A stretch of DNA of 64,000 nucleotides from Litorihabitans aurantiacus (GTDB lineage: Bacteria; Actinomycetota; Actinomycetes; Actinomycetales; Beutenbergiaceae), in contig NZ_BSUM01000001.1 of NCBI RefSeq assembly GCF_030161595.1, positions 3,348,001 to 3,412,000 on the forward strand, written 5' to 3'. The notes beneath the pieces were generated by a model. That model searched no databases and was not told the DNA's origin. It saw only the letters and a program-made list of their open reading frames with translations. This document shows, in pieces, positions 26,295-36,500 of the stretch; position 1 is the first letter of the stretch; each line of letters opens with the position of its first letter. Made by a program: the position numbers and the translations under genes.

Positions 26295-26780
26295 TCAGCC
26301 GGCGGTGGTGGCGGTGTCCGGCGCGTCCTCCGCCACCGCGGCGCCGGCGTCGCGCGCGAGCTGACCGAACGCCCGGGCGTGCCAGGTGTCGAGCACCAGC
26401 AGGAACGCTCCCTGGATCACGACGGCGACACCGTCCGCCCGCAGCGACGGCTTCCACCGTGCGAGTGCGAGCCCGCCGGCGACGTAGCCGACGTCGGCCA
26501 CGGCGTTGACCGCCGTGATGGTGCGCATCCTGCGGGCGCGGTCACGGGCGTCGCCGTCGTTCTCGGGCCGCGAGGAGCCGCGGCGCCCGAGCGCGGCGAT
26601 GACGCCGTCGACCGCCGCCCACGCGAGCGTCTGGCGCCCGAAGGCGAACGCCGCGCGGCGCCCCGGGACGAGGCCGACGGCCAGGGCGGCCGCTCCGACG
26701 ACTCCCGAGGCGATCGCGCCGCTCGTGAGTCCGCGCAGCAGGCGCAGCTCCTGGTCGGCGACGCGATCGGCGAGTGTCAC
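26295..26780 (-). CDS. Small hydrophobic protein of unknown function
   Basis: About 161 aa. I do not recognise the family. Three hydrophobic stretches are visible: LTSGAIASGVVGAAALAVGL, a central one around FGRQTLAWAAVDGVIAALG, and VAVVIQGAFLLVLDTWHARA, with Arg-rich segments between them, so it is probably a membrane protein. GTG 26780 is chosen because the sequence further upstream is Arg/Ser-rich and unlike a protein. It is tightly linked to the TSUP exporter gene, 1 bp apart. Confidence 0.6.
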   Translation of the reverse strand: MTLADRVADQELRLLRGLTSGAIASGVVGAAALAVGLVPGRRAAFAFGRQTLAWAAVDGVIAALGRRGSSRPENDGDARDRARRMRTITAVNAVADVGYVAGGLALARWKPSLRADGVAVVIQGAFLLVLDTWHARAFGQLARDAGAAVAEDAPDTATTAG

Positions 26781-26841
26781 GGGCGTCAGCCTGTCACGCC
26801 GGAGCCGTCGCGGCACGCCCCACCCGCGGGCGACGAGCGCG

Positions 26842-27264
26842 TCAGGCCGCCGTGACGACCGAGGAGCGCACGAGCTGACCGGGCCGCACCGTCGCACCCG
26901 GGGCGACCTGCACGTCGTCCTCGAGCCGGGCGTTCGCCCCGACCACGGCACCGGCACCGATGCGTACCCCGCGGCCGAGCCGCACGAGGTCGCCGATACG
27001 GGCGTCCGGTCCGACGTGCACGTTCTCGGCGACCACGACGTCGCGACCGAGCTGGGCGTTCTCGTCGACCCAGCCCCCAGCCTTCAGCCGACTGCCGCCG
27101 CCGATGCGGGCGCCGGCCTCGACGTACGCCCCCGGCACGACCACCACGTCGTGCGGGACGTCCGCCTTGGGCGAGACCAGTCCGCCGCCGTTCTCGTGGC
27201 GTGCGTAGTGGACGATCTCGCCCCTGTCGTTCTCGAACTCGATGCGACCGCGTCGCCGAACCAT
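26842..27264 (-). CDS. Hexapeptide-repeat (left-handed beta-helix) transferase-like protein
   Basis: 140-aa protein built of bacterial transferase hexapeptide repeats: runs such as AYVEAGARIGGGSRLKAGG, AENVHVGPDARIGDLVRLG and VRIGAGAVVGANARLEDD follow the [LIV]-G-x4 pattern, predicting a trimeric left-handed beta-helix. The N-terminal 40 residues (RIEFENDRGEIVHYARHEN) are not part of the helix. ATG 27264 has GGAAGG 8 nt upstream; an in-frame ATG at 27330 would add 22 residues. Enzymatic activity is unknown. Confidence 0.8.
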   Translation of the reverse strand: MVRRRGRIEFENDRGEIVHYARHENGGGLVSPKADVPHDVVVVPGAYVEAGARIGGGSRLKAGGWVDENAQLGRDVVVAENVHVGPDARIGDLVRLGRGVRIGAGAVVGANARLEDDVQVAPGATVRPGQLVRSSVVTAA

Positions 27265-27473
27265 CGCGTGCCCTTCCCCGTCTGCTGCGCCTCGACCTCC
27301 CGCGGACGCGGTGAGGAGGCTCTCTGACATAACGCCCCCAGGAGCACGAATGTTCCCGCCAGGTGAGGGGACCCTCAGGATGAGCGCCCCCGCCGAGCGC
27401 ACAATAGCGCCCGGACCTGGGATGCGGTACCCCCTCGGTGACATCGGTGGACGGTCGTGCCTACGGTGGTGGG

Positions 27474-28274
27474 ATGACGAGCCCCTCGCACGACTCCGCC
27501 GCCCCCACCACCGCCGACCGCGCCGCCACGCTCACCCGGCTGCACCGCGCGCCCGAGCTCCTCCAGGTCGTCAACGTCTGGGACGTGGTCAGCACCCGCG
27601 CCGTCGCCGACCTGCCCGGCACGCGCGCCATCGCGACGGCGGGCCACTCGATCGCCGCGACGTTCGGCTACGAGGACGGCACCATCCCGTTCGACCTGAC
27701 CCTCGACCTCCTGCGCCGCATCACCGCCGCCACGGAGCTGCCGGTCTCGGCCGACCTCGACGACGGCTACGAGCAGCCGGGCGAGACGGTGCGGCGGGCG
27801 ATCGACGCCGGCGTCGTCGGCGCCAACGTCGAGGACCGGCTGCGCCCCGTGGGCGAGGCGACCGCCCGGGTCGAGGCGATCGTGGCCGCTGCCGCCGCCG
27901 AGGGGGTCGAGTTCGCGCTGAACGCCCGCACCGACGCGTTCGTGCGCGCCGGTGACCGCCCGGTGGCGGAGTCGGTGGCCGACGCCGTCGAGCGCGGCCG
28001 TGCCTACCTCGAGGCCGGAGCCACCACCGTCTTCGTCCCCGGGGGCTTCGGTGAGGACGTGATCGCCGAGCTCGTGGCGGGGATCGGTCACAACCGGGTC
28101 AGCCTCATCGCGCTCGGCGACGTCCCGGCACCCGCCCGCCTGGCGGAGCTCGGCGTCGCGCGCCTGTCCTACGGTCCGCTGACCCAGCGCGTCGCGCTCG
28201 GCGCGCTGGTCGACATGGCCGAGCGCGTGTACGGCGGTGACGTCCCGCCGAGCGGCATCCGTCCGCTGAACTGA
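27474..28274 (+). CDS. Isocitrate lyase/PEP mutase family protein
   Basis: 266-aa TIM-barrel enzyme of the ICL/PEPM superfamily, resembling oxaloacetate decarboxylase or 2-methylisocitrate lyase-like members. It shows VVNVWDVVSTRAV, the magnesium-site PVSADLDDGYE, GANVEDRL, and FALNARTDAFVRAG. Members form or break a C-C or P-C bond next to a carboxylate; the substrate cannot be stated. ATG 27474 is chosen over ATG 27438. A short gap leads to the next gene on the same strand. Confidence 0.88.
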   Translation: MTSPSHDSAAPTTADRAATLTRLHRAPELLQVVNVWDVVSTRAVADLPGTRAIATAGHSIAATFGYEDGTIPFDLTLDLLRRITAATELPVSADLDDGYEQPGETVRRAIDAGVVGANVEDRLRPVGEATARVEAIVAAAAAEGVEFALNARTDAFVRAGDRPVAESVADAVERGRAYLEAGATTVFVPGGFGEDVIAELVAGIGHNRVSLIALGDVPAPARLAELGVARLSYGPLTQRVALGALVDMAERVYGGDVPPSGIRPLN

Positions 28275-28310
28275 CCACGCCGCCGCCCCGACGACGACGC
28301 CGCCGCGACC

Positions 28311-28850
28311 GTGACCCGCGACGCACCCGCGTTCCCGACCCCGGGCGAGGTCGGTGGTGCCGACCTCGCCGCCGTCGTGCGCGGGGTGCTCGCGGGGCCC
28401 GGAGCGCCGTGGTGCACCGTCGTCCTGCGCGGCCGGTGGGCCGGCGGTGCGCCGCTGCGCCGGCTGTGGCGCACCGAGGCGGTGCACGCCGAGGGTGACG
28501 GCCTCGTCGTCGTGCTGGGCGGACATCCCGGGCGCGACGGCGCCCCCGGGGTGGCGTCGGTGCTGACCCTCACCCGGCCGCGCGACGCGCGCGTCGTCCA
28601 CCGCAGCGGGACGGTCGCCGTCGCGATCGGCCGTGTCGAGCGCGCCGTGCTGACGGACGACGGCGAGGTCGCACCCGGGTCGTTCGAGGTGCGCCCCGGG
28701 GTCCTCGGTGCGCGCGTGGTCGACCTCGTCACCGGCGCCGCCTCCCCGTGGTCCCCGGGGTCCTCGACACCCCCGGGCGCCCGACGGTGGCGTCGGCTGG
28801 CGGCGGGTGCGCCGCCGCTGCCCGCCGTCGACCTCGTGGCCGTGATCTGA
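28311..28850 (+). CDS. Hypothetical protein
   Basis: 179-aa protein of unknown family. No signal peptide, membrane segment or known motif is evident. The middle reads AVHAEGDGLVVVLGGHPG and VHRSGTVAVAIGRVERAVL, beta-rich by composition; the C-terminus is Pro/Ala-rich. GTG 28311 begins 36 bp after the PEP mutase-like gene, so the two are likely cotranscribed. Coding potential is supported by the third-position GC pattern and length, not by homology. Confidence 0.5.
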   Translation: MTRDAPAFPTPGEVGGADLAAVVRGVLAGPGAPWCTVVLRGRWAGGAPLRRLWRTEAVHAEGDGLVVVLGGHPGRDGAPGVASVLTLTRPRDARVVHRSGTVAVAIGRVERAVLTDDGEVAPGSFEVRPGVLGARVVDLVTGAASPWSPGSSTPPGARRWRRLAAGAPPLPAVDLVAVI

Positions 28851-28854
28851 CCGA

Positions 28855-28890
28855 CGATCCGACAGTCGATCCGACCGCCGATCCGACAGC
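28855..28890. repeat. Three tandem 12-bp repeats
   Basis: CGATCCGACAGT, CGATCCGACCGC and CGATCCGACAGC follow each other exactly between a hypothetical gene and the DUF697 GTPase. No function is apparent. Confidence 0.8.
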
Positions 28891-28951
28891 CTGCCGGAGC
28901 GCGAGCCTAGGATCGCCAGGACGGGTGGCGAACCGATCGAGAGGTGGAGGC

Positions 28952-30106
28952 GTGCGCGCGGCCGACGAGCTGTTCCGCAGGAAGTTCCGCGAGGAGTACG
29001 CCTCGCAGGGGTTGGCGCTCGGGCGCTTCAACCTCGCGATCTTCGGCAAGACGGGCGTGGGGAAGTCCACGCTGATCAACGCCGTCTTCGGAGACGACGT
29101 CGCCGAGACCGGGATCGGTGAGCCCGTCACCCAGGGCTCGCGCCTGTACCTCGACAAGGTCGGTGGCCACCTCGGGATCCTGGACACCCAGGGACTGGAG
29201 GTCGGGAAGAACTCCAAGGAGCTGATCGGGGAGCTCGACCGCGTCGTCAAGGGCACGCGCGGCAAGCCGGTCGAGGAGCAGCTGCACGTCGCCTGGTACT
29301 GCGTGCGCGGGATGGACCGCCGGTTCGAGGACTCCGAGGCCGACTTCATCACGCGGTTGCACGCGCTCGGGCTGCCGGTCGTGGTCGTGATGACGCAGGT
29401 CCCGATGCGGGAGGGCGCCTACCACCCGGACGCGCTCGCGCTCGCCGACGCGATCGCCGCGCGGGGGCTGCCGGTCGTGGGAGGACGCGTGTTCCCCACG
29501 AACGCGCTCGAGGACCCGTTCACGGGTCAGACCAGCCACGGCCTGCACGACCTCCTCGATGCCACCTTTCGCGTCGCTCCGGCCGGGGCCCAGGCGGCGC
29601 TCGCCGCGGCTCAGGCCATCGATACCGCGGCCAAGGTTCGGCAGGCGCGGATAGCGATCCGGGCCGCCGTCGGCAGCGCCGCGACGGCCGCCGCCATCCC
29701 GATCCCGTTCGCCGACGCGACGCTGCTCGTGCCGATCCAGCTCGGGATGATGGCGCGCATCGGACGCCTGTTCAACCTGCCGCTCGACCGGGCGGCCCTG
29801 ATGTCCACGCTCGCGACGACGGCGGCGACCCAGGGTGGGCGCGCCGCGGTGACCGGGCTGCTCAAGCTGGTGCCGGGCGCCGGAACCGTCGCCGGCGGGG
29901 TGATCGGGGCGTCGGTCGCCTCGACGTTCACCTACGCCATGGGCGAGGCCTGGCTGACCGTCTGCCGGCGCGCGGCGACCGGGGCGCTCGACGGCGCGGG
30001 CGGCGTGCTCGACGACGCCCGCGTCCGCAGCGCGTTCCTCGAGGTGTTCACGTCCTGGATCAAGCTCGACCCGAAGCGCCGCAAGGAGATCGAGCGGGGG
30101 CTCTGA
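28952..30106 (+). CDS. GTPase with DUF697 C-terminal domain
   Basis: 384-aa protein. The N-terminal half is a TrmE-Era-Septin-type GTPase: NLAIFGKTGVGKSTLINAVFG (P-loop; quoted part GKTGVGKST), GILDTQGLE (switch II), VVVVMTQVP in the position of NKxD. The C-terminal part holds a DUF697 domain (VGSAATAAAIPIPFADATLL, VPGAGTVAGGVIGASVAST), a hydrophobic glycine-rich region that can associate with membranes. The G4 motif is altered (MTQ instead of NKxD), which may relax guanine specificity. GTG 28952 follows GAGG; GTG 28925 is an alternative. Cellular role unknown. Confidence 0.82.
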   Translation: MRAADELFRRKFREEYASQGLALGRFNLAIFGKTGVGKSTLINAVFGDDVAETGIGEPVTQGSRLYLDKVGGHLGILDTQGLEVGKNSKELIGELDRVVKGTRGKPVEEQLHVAWYCVRGMDRRFEDSEADFITRLHALGLPVVVVMTQVPMREGAYHPDALALADAIAARGLPVVGGRVFPTNALEDPFTGQTSHGLHDLLDATFRVAPAGAQAALAAAQAIDTAAKVRQARIAIRAAVGSAATAAAIPIPFADATLLVPIQLGMMARIGRLFNLPLDRAALMSTLATTAATQGGRAAVTGLLKLVPGAGTVAGGVIGASVASTFTYAMGEAWLTVCRRAATGALDGAGGVLDDARVRSAFLEVFTSWIKLDPKRRKEIERGL

Positions 30107-30125
30107 CGCGCGTAGCGTGGCACCC

Positions 30126-30899
30126 ATGACACGCACCGACGCCGATGTGGCTGCCCTCGCCCTCGCCACGCTCGACCTGACCGACCTCGGCGACGCCGCC
30201 ACGCTCGAGGGCGCCCAAGAACTCGTCGCTCGCGCCTCTCAGCACGGGGTGGCCGCCGTGTGCGTCTGGCCACGCTTCGTCGCCGCGAGCGCGCAGGCGC
30301 TGGCCGGCACCGGCGTGAAGGTCGCCACGGTCGTCAACTTCCCCTCGGGGGACGAGGCCGTGGCCGACGTCGTCGCGATGACGCGCGCCGCCGTCGCCGA
30401 CGGGGCGGACGAGATCGACGTCGTCCTGCCCTACCGCGCGTTCCTCGCGGCCGACGTCCCGGCGGCCGAGGCGGTGCTCGACGGCGTGCGCGAGGCAGCG
30501 GGCGCGGCCGTCGTCAAGGTGATCATCGAGTCGGGCGAGCTCGGGGCGGCGCCGGTGATCGAGGCGGCCGCGCGGCTCGCGATCGACCACGGCGCCGAGT
30601 TCGTCAAGACCTCGACGGGCAAGTCGCCCGTCTCGGCGACGCCCGAGGCGGCCGAGGCGATCCTCGGCGTGATCGCGGGGCTGCCCGACGGCGCGCGGTC
30701 GGTCGGGTTCAAGGCGTCCGGCGGGATCCGCTCGGTCGCGGACGCACGCGTGTACGTCGAGATCGCCGACCGCCTGCTCGGCGAGGACTGGATCTCGCCC
30801 GCGACGTTCCGGTTCGGCGCCTCCAGCCTGCTCGACGACGTGCTGCGCGTGCTCGGCAGCGAGGACTCGCGCGCCCCGGAGTCGCCCACCGCGTACTGA
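30126..30899 (+). CDS. deoC: Deoxyribose-phosphate aldolase
   Basis: 257-aa class I aldolase that splits deoxyribose 5-phosphate into glyceraldehyde 3-phosphate and acetaldehyde in deoxynucleoside catabolism. The Schiff-base Lys is in EFVKTSTGKS near residue 163; the proton-relay Lys in VGFKASGGIR near 198; EIDVVLPYRAF supplies the usual Asp. ATG 30126 is preferred over GTG 30117. It lies 19 bp after the GTPase gene. Length and motifs are canonical. Confidence 0.93.
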   Translation: MTRTDADVAALALATLDLTDLGDAATLEGAQELVARASQHGVAAVCVWPRFVAASAQALAGTGVKVATVVNFPSGDEAVADVVAMTRAAVADGADEIDVVLPYRAFLAADVPAAEAVLDGVREAAGAAVVKVIIESGELGAAPVIEAAARLAIDHGAEFVKTSTGKSPVSATPEAAEAILGVIAGLPDGARSVGFKASGGIRSVADARVYVEIADRLLGEDWISPATFRFGASSLLDDVLRVLGSEDSRAPESPTAY

Positions 30900-30939
30900 C
30901 CGGAGTGACGCGGTTACGGTGCGTGGCCGACGACACACG

Positions 30940-30995
30940 AAGTAGTTGACCAATATCAACCGAATGGGCGTACGGTTGACCTCGGTCAACTACTT
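30940..30995 (+). promoter_or_regulatory. MarR-type operator region of the MFS/MarR operon
   Basis: A perfect 12-bp inverted repeat (AAGTAGTTGACC at 30940-30951, GGTCAACTACTT at 30984-30995) brackets two inner palindromes: GTTGA-N6-TCAAC (30945-30960) and GTTGACC-TC-GGTCAAC (30975-30990). This lies 18 bp upstream of the MFS start and is AT-richer than its surroundings. The MarR gene at the end of the same operon is the natural ligand, giving an autoregulated efflux operon. Binding is inferred. Confidence 0.7.
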
Positions 30996-31012
30996 TCCGT
31001 GTCTGGAGCTCC

Positions 31013-32781
31013 ATGTCGGTCACCACCCGCCGGGACGAACGCGTCGCCCCCGCCGTCCCGCCCACCGCCGGAGCTCCCGGTGCCAACCCCACCCCGGCGC
31101 ACCGCTCCGGGGTGCTGCCGGTGATGCTCGCGCTCATGATGGCGATGTTCGTCTCGATGCTCGCGGCGACGGTCGTGAGCACGTCGCTGCCGGTCATCAT
31201 CGCCGACCTCGGCGGTGACCAGGCCGCGTTCACGTGGGTCGTCACGGCGATCCTGCTGGCCACCACGGTCAGCACGCCCGTGTGGGGCAAGCTGGCCGAC
31301 CTCTTCGACCGCAAGGTGCTGCTGCAGCTCGCGCTCGTCATCTTTGTCGTGGCCACGGCCGTGGCCGGCCTCTCGCGCAGCACCGAGATGCTCATCGCCA
31401 TGCGTGTGGTGCAGGGTCTGGGTGCCGGCGGTCTCGCGGCGCTGTCGCAGATCGTCATGGCCGACGTCGTGTCCCCCGCGAGCGCGGACGGTACGCGGGC
31501 CTGTTCGGGGGTGCGATGGCCGTGGGGACCGTCGGTGGCCCGCTCCTCGGCGGATTCCTCACCGACGCCGCGGGCTGGCGGTGGAACTTCTACGTGGCGA
31601 TCCCGTTCGCCGTCGCCGCCCTCGTGATGCTGCAGCGCTCGCTGCACCTCCCGCGCCACGCCTCCACGCGGGCGCGCATCGACTACCCCGGGATCGTCGG
31701 GCTGTCGGTCGGGTTCTCGCTGATCCTGCTGTGGGTCTCGCTCGGCGGGAACCAGGTGCCGTGGGCGTCGGTGACGTCGCTGTCGATGATCGGGGGCGCC
31801 GTCGTGGTCCTCGCCGTCTCGGTGTGGTGGGAGCTGCGGGCGCCCGAGCCGCTGCTGCCGCTGACGATGTTCCGCAACCGCACGTTCACCCTGGCCGTGA
31901 TCGCGTCGATCGCCACCGGTGTCGCGATGTTCGGCACCTCGGTCTACCTCGCGCAGTACATGCAGCTGGCGCGCGGCGCGACGCCGCTCGAGTCCGGTGT
32001 GATGACGATCCCGATGATGGGCGGTCTGCTGATCGCCTCCACCGTGATCGGCACGGTCGTGAGCCGCACGGGGATCTGGAAGCGCTACGTCGTCACCGGG
32101 TCGATCGCCATGGTGGTCGGCCTCGTGCTGCTCTCGACGCTGCACTACGACACCCCGTTCTGGATCGTCGGGGTCTCGATGGCCACGCTCGGCGCGGGCG
32201 TCGGCATGGTGATGCAGAACCTCGTGATCGTGACGCAGGACGCGGTGGAGACCCGCCACCTGGGGGTGGCGACCAGCGCGGTCACCTTCTTCCGCAGCCT
32301 CGGCGGCACGATCGGGGTGTCGGCGATGGGGGCGATCCTCGGGTCGGTGGTCGCCTCGCAGATCCGGACCGGCGTGGGCGGCCTCGCCCCCGCCGACCAG
32401 GTGACGGCGGCCGACGCGCTCGGCGGCGGAGAGATCCCCACGGTCTCCGCGCTGCCCGACGTGCTGCGCACGCTGGTGGAGTCGGCCTACGGGATCGGGA
32501 CGGGCCGGGTGTTCCTCGCGGCCGTGCCGCTGGCGCTCGTGACGGTGGTCGCCGTGCTGCGGCTGCCGAACCGGCCGCTGGGGACGCAGACCGGCGTCGA
32601 GCGCCGCGCCGCGGAGGGTGGACCCGCGGCCGCCGCCGGCGTTGCTGAGGTCGACGACGTCCCGCACGTGATCGACGTCGTCGAGGACTCCGCGGTCGAG
32701 ACCGGGAGCGCCGTGGCCGGGCTCGCGCCGGTCGGATCCGGGCGCGAGCGCGACACGGCGCACGCGCACCCGGGAGACTAG
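31013..32781 (+). CDS. MFS drug-efflux transporter (DHA2/EmrB-QacA type), frameshifted
   Basis: About 589 aa when corrected, with 14 hydrophobic segments typical of proton-driven DHA2 multidrug exporters. The first part (LALMMAMFVSMLAATVVSTS, TWVVTAILLATTVSTPVWGK, motif A-like GKLADLFDRKVLL) ends in a shadow frame after the C run at 31473-31477. One extra C restores the conserved SPRERGRYAGLFGGAMAVGT and the remaining ten helices. The long hydrophilic C-tail is Ala/Val-rich. ATG 31013 has GGAG five bases upstream. It is followed after 5 bp by its MarR-type regulator. Substrate unknown. Confidence 0.85.
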
Positions 32782-32786
32782 GGGCC

Positions 32787-33283
32787 ATGACCGACAGCGC
32801 CGCCGCCGACGTGACCGCAGTGGACCCGCGGGTGCCGGGCCTGGTGCAGCACGACGCGGCCGCCGTCGCGCTCGTCGAGGAGCAGGTCTCCGTGCTGTTC
32901 CAGCGGGCGAAGCTGCTGTGGCGGCGGGCGGCGGAGTCGGTCCACCCGGACCTCCAGCCGGTCGGGTACCGGATGCTGAACTACCTGGTGCGCCGCGGGC
33001 CGACGAACGCCGGGGTGCTGGCGGACTTCCTCGACACCGACCGCAGCGTCGTGAGCCGGCAGGCGAAGGTGCTCGGCGGGCTCGAGCTCATCACCGTCGA
33101 GCCCGACCCTGCCGACGGCAGGGGTCGGCTGCTGCGCGCGACGGAGCCGGCGTGCGTCCTGGTCGAACGGACGCGCGCGTCGATGACGCAGACCCTCTTC
33201 GGGGGCTCGGTGCGCTCGACGCCGACGAGGTGAACAGCCTCGGGGGCATGCTCGTGCGGCTCAACGACGCCGCACGCCTCTGA
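32787..33283 (+). CDS. MarR family regulator of the efflux operon, frameshifted
   Basis: About 165 aa when corrected. The winged helix is clear: VGYRMLNYLVRRGPTNAGVLADFL, then DRSVVSRQAKVLGGLELITV and the wing EPDPADGRGRLLRATEPA (segments quoted separately). At the G run 33201-33205 one G is missing; with six G the protein continues GLGALDADEVNSLGGMLVRL to TGA at 33281-33283, as in family members. It lies in the same operon as the MFS exporter, whose promoter carries strong palindromes, so autorepression released by a drug ligand is likely. Confidence 0.85.
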
Positions 33284-33518
33284 TCGACGTCGTCTCGCCG
33301 CGTCGGACGACGAACAACGCTCCCTAACACACCTGCCTCAAAGCGTTAGGTAACGGTTTGATTAGAAGCATAGTTCCGGGGTCGCGGCCCAGTGGTGCGG
33401 TGCGTACGTTCATCGCCAGGCGCGGTCGGAGAGGGGTTTCCCGCCTCTGATCGCGCCGCTCCGGAGGTGGTTCTGCACGTCCGGGTGATGACGCCCGATC
33501 GCTCAGGAGCCACCCCGC

Positions 33519-36500
33519 ATGACGTCGCCCGCTCGCCGCACGACGCGTGCGTCCCGCCGCACCGCGGTCGGTCGCCGGGCGGGTCGCGGTGCGCTCCGAA
33601 CGCTCCTCGTGCCGTTCCTCGTGGTCGCGCTGGTCGCGGTCGGCAGCCCGGCGATCGCGCTGCGGTTCGCGGACGCGACGACGGCGGGCACGCAGACGTT
33701 CCCCGCCGTCTCCCAGCCCATCGGCACGGTTGTGTCGACGGCAGCTGCTCGGACGGGTACGTGGTCGGCGTCCGGCGGGACGACCGTGGGCGTGCCCGGC
33801 CTGCTCGGGACGCTGCCGGGGAGCGAGACGGCCGCCTGGCCGTGGGCCGGTCCCGGCACCACCGCGGACCACTTCCGAGCCGCACCGACCGAGCCCTTCC
33901 CCGCCGCTCCGGTCGCTCAGACCTTTCGCGCGTCGTGCGGGCTCCTGGCCCTGAGCACGACGGAGTTCGAGTGCCTCGACACCGGGACGATCACCCTCAC
34001 CTTCGCCGAACCCGTCACCGACCCGCTCCTGTCGGTCGCGGGCCTCGGGGGGCAGGAGTCGACGCTGGTCGCGCTCGTCCTGCTCACGCTCTCGACGTCC
34101 GCACGCCTGACGATCGCCGGTGCCTCGGACCGGGGCGTTCCGACGACCGTCACCTTCGGCGATCTCCACAGCAGCAACGCGCCGAGCGGGGCCCCCAGCC
34201 TCCGGGTCGCGGGCGGCCGCCTCGAGGCGAGCGCGGCGCGAGCGTCCGCCGCCTGCGGTGCACTCGTGTCGTCGCTCGCCACCGGTCACGCCGGGTGCGG
34301 CCGGGTGCGGCTCGTCGGGACCTTCACGAGCGTGACCTTCTCGGTGTCGGCCTCGGTGAGCGTCTCGGGTCTGCTGAGCGCCGGCCTGACCCCCGGGGAC
34401 ACGTTCCACCTCTCGGTCGCGCTCCAGGACCAGCCGGTGCCGACGGCGTCGGCGGTGCACCGTCAGACCACGCCCGCAACGGCGGTCACGGCCGACCTCG
34501 TCGCGGCCGCCACGCCCGCCGTCGTCCCCTCGCTCGGCGCCGTCCCGCTCGTCCCGGCGGCCACGACTCTCGTCGGATCCACCGGCTGGAGCCTCGAGGG
34601 CGCCGGCCGCAGGGCCGTGTCGAGCGCGGGCACGGTCACGCTCGCGGCCGACGGGGTCGCGACGTTCCGACCGGCGGCCGGTTTCGTGGGTGACGCGCCG
34701 GCGCTCACCTACGCGGTGGCGGACGAGCAGCGCAGCACGGCTGCCGCACCCCTGACGTTCCGGGTGGAGGGGCCGGGCTCACCGCTGGCCTGCGCCACCA
34801 CGATGTACCAGCTCGGCGCGTCGGGCGAGGTGCGTGCGCTGCCGTTCGCCGCCGTCGGCGAACAGGCCGCGGCGACGTCGGAGCCGCTCCTGCCCGCGAT
34901 CGCGGGCACCACGCAGGCGAACGCCCTGGGAGTCGCCGCCGACGGGTCGGCGCTGATGTACGTCGCCACGCGCGACGGCGCCACGGTGCTCAGCCGGTAC
35001 GACACGGGCTCCGGGCTCTACTCCCACACACCCGTGGTCGCACCGGACGTGCTGGTCGCCGGCGCGGTCAGCCCGGTCACGGGCCACTTCTACTACGGCG
35101 GCGCCGCCGCGGGGGCGCCGATCTACATGGTCGACGCGGTCAGCGGCGACAGCTTCCAGGTGGGGACCTCGCCCGGGGCGGGCGTCGGGAACGGGGACTA
35201 CGCCTTCACGTCGGCGGGCGACCTGCACATCGTGAGCGACGACGTCGTCACCGCCGTCCCCGTGGCGGCCCTGCCGACGACCGCGGGGACCGGACCGCTG
35301 GCCGGCACCGAGGTCTCGCGCGGGCAGTTCGCCGCGAGCAACGGCATCGCGTTCGCGCCGGACGGGTTCCTGCACGTCAACAACGTCGGCACCGCCGGCG
35401 CACCGTCGGTGCTGCAGCGGGTCGACGCCGTCACCGGCGCGGTCGTGGGCCGGGCGACGACGTCGACCTTCGCCGCCGTCGATCTCGGCTCGTGCGCCCC
35501 GACGCGGAGCATCCGGGTGGCGAAGGACGTCGTGGCACGCGTCCGGCCGACCGACCAGTTCACCGTGTCGTCGGCCCTGGACGCGTCGGGTGACCGGGCG
35601 CTGACCGCGACGACCAGCGGCGCGACGACGGGGGTGCAGCCCGTCGTCGCCGGCCCCCGGATCGGTCAGGTGGGACGGACGTACCACTTCAGCGAGACCG
35701 GCGCCGGGTCGCCGAGTGCCGACCTGTCGGACTACGACCCCTCCTGGCGCTGCACGGACGAGGACACCGGCGCGCTCCTGACCGAGGGGTCCGGCAGCAT
35801 CGGGACCTACACCGTCGTGGACTCGAGTCCCCTGAGCGTCGTGTGCACGGTCGTGAACGCGCCCCGGCCGGTCGCCGAGGTGGTCAAGACGGTCGAGACG
35901 GGGAGCGCCACGGCGGGAGGGGGCGCCGTCGTCGCCTACGTCCTCACCCTCACCAACGATGCCGCGACCCCGGCGCTCGTGGACCACGACGACGTTCTCG
36001 ACGGTGTGCTCGACGACGCCGACTGGCCGGTCGGACCGGGCGGCGATCCGGTGCCGCCGATGGTGGTCGCACCGGGCGGCGCCGACCTCGAGGCCGTCTT
36101 CCTGCCCGCGGCGCAGCGCGTCGCGGTCACGGGGACGCTCGCTCCGGGGAGCACCGCCACGATCCGCTACGAGGTGCGCGTGCGGTCGTGGGAGGACGTC
36201 GTCGCGGGCGACGGCGACGCGGTGCTGCGCAACGCCGTCGTCCGCGCCGGTGAGCAGCCGCCGGTGCTGTGCGAGCCCCACTCGAGCACGTGCACCGAGA
36301 CGCCGCTCGCGAGCTACGACCTCGTCAAGCGGGCGAACCCCGTCGCCGGCCCGCCCGTCGATCCGGGGGACCGGCTCACCTACGAAATCACGGTCACGAG
36401 CCACGAGCGGAGCACGGGACCGGTCACGGACGTGCAGATCGTGGACACTCTGACCGAGGTGCTGGACCACGCCACCCTCGTCGCCGGGTCGGTGGCGCTG

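Noticed and set aside
33290-33400. A possible terminator or small RNA in the AT-richer gap before the pilus cluster
   Set aside because: Only a 6-bp CCTAAC/GTTAGG pairing is visible; more likely the pilus promoter, but no clear -35/-10 pair could be placed.
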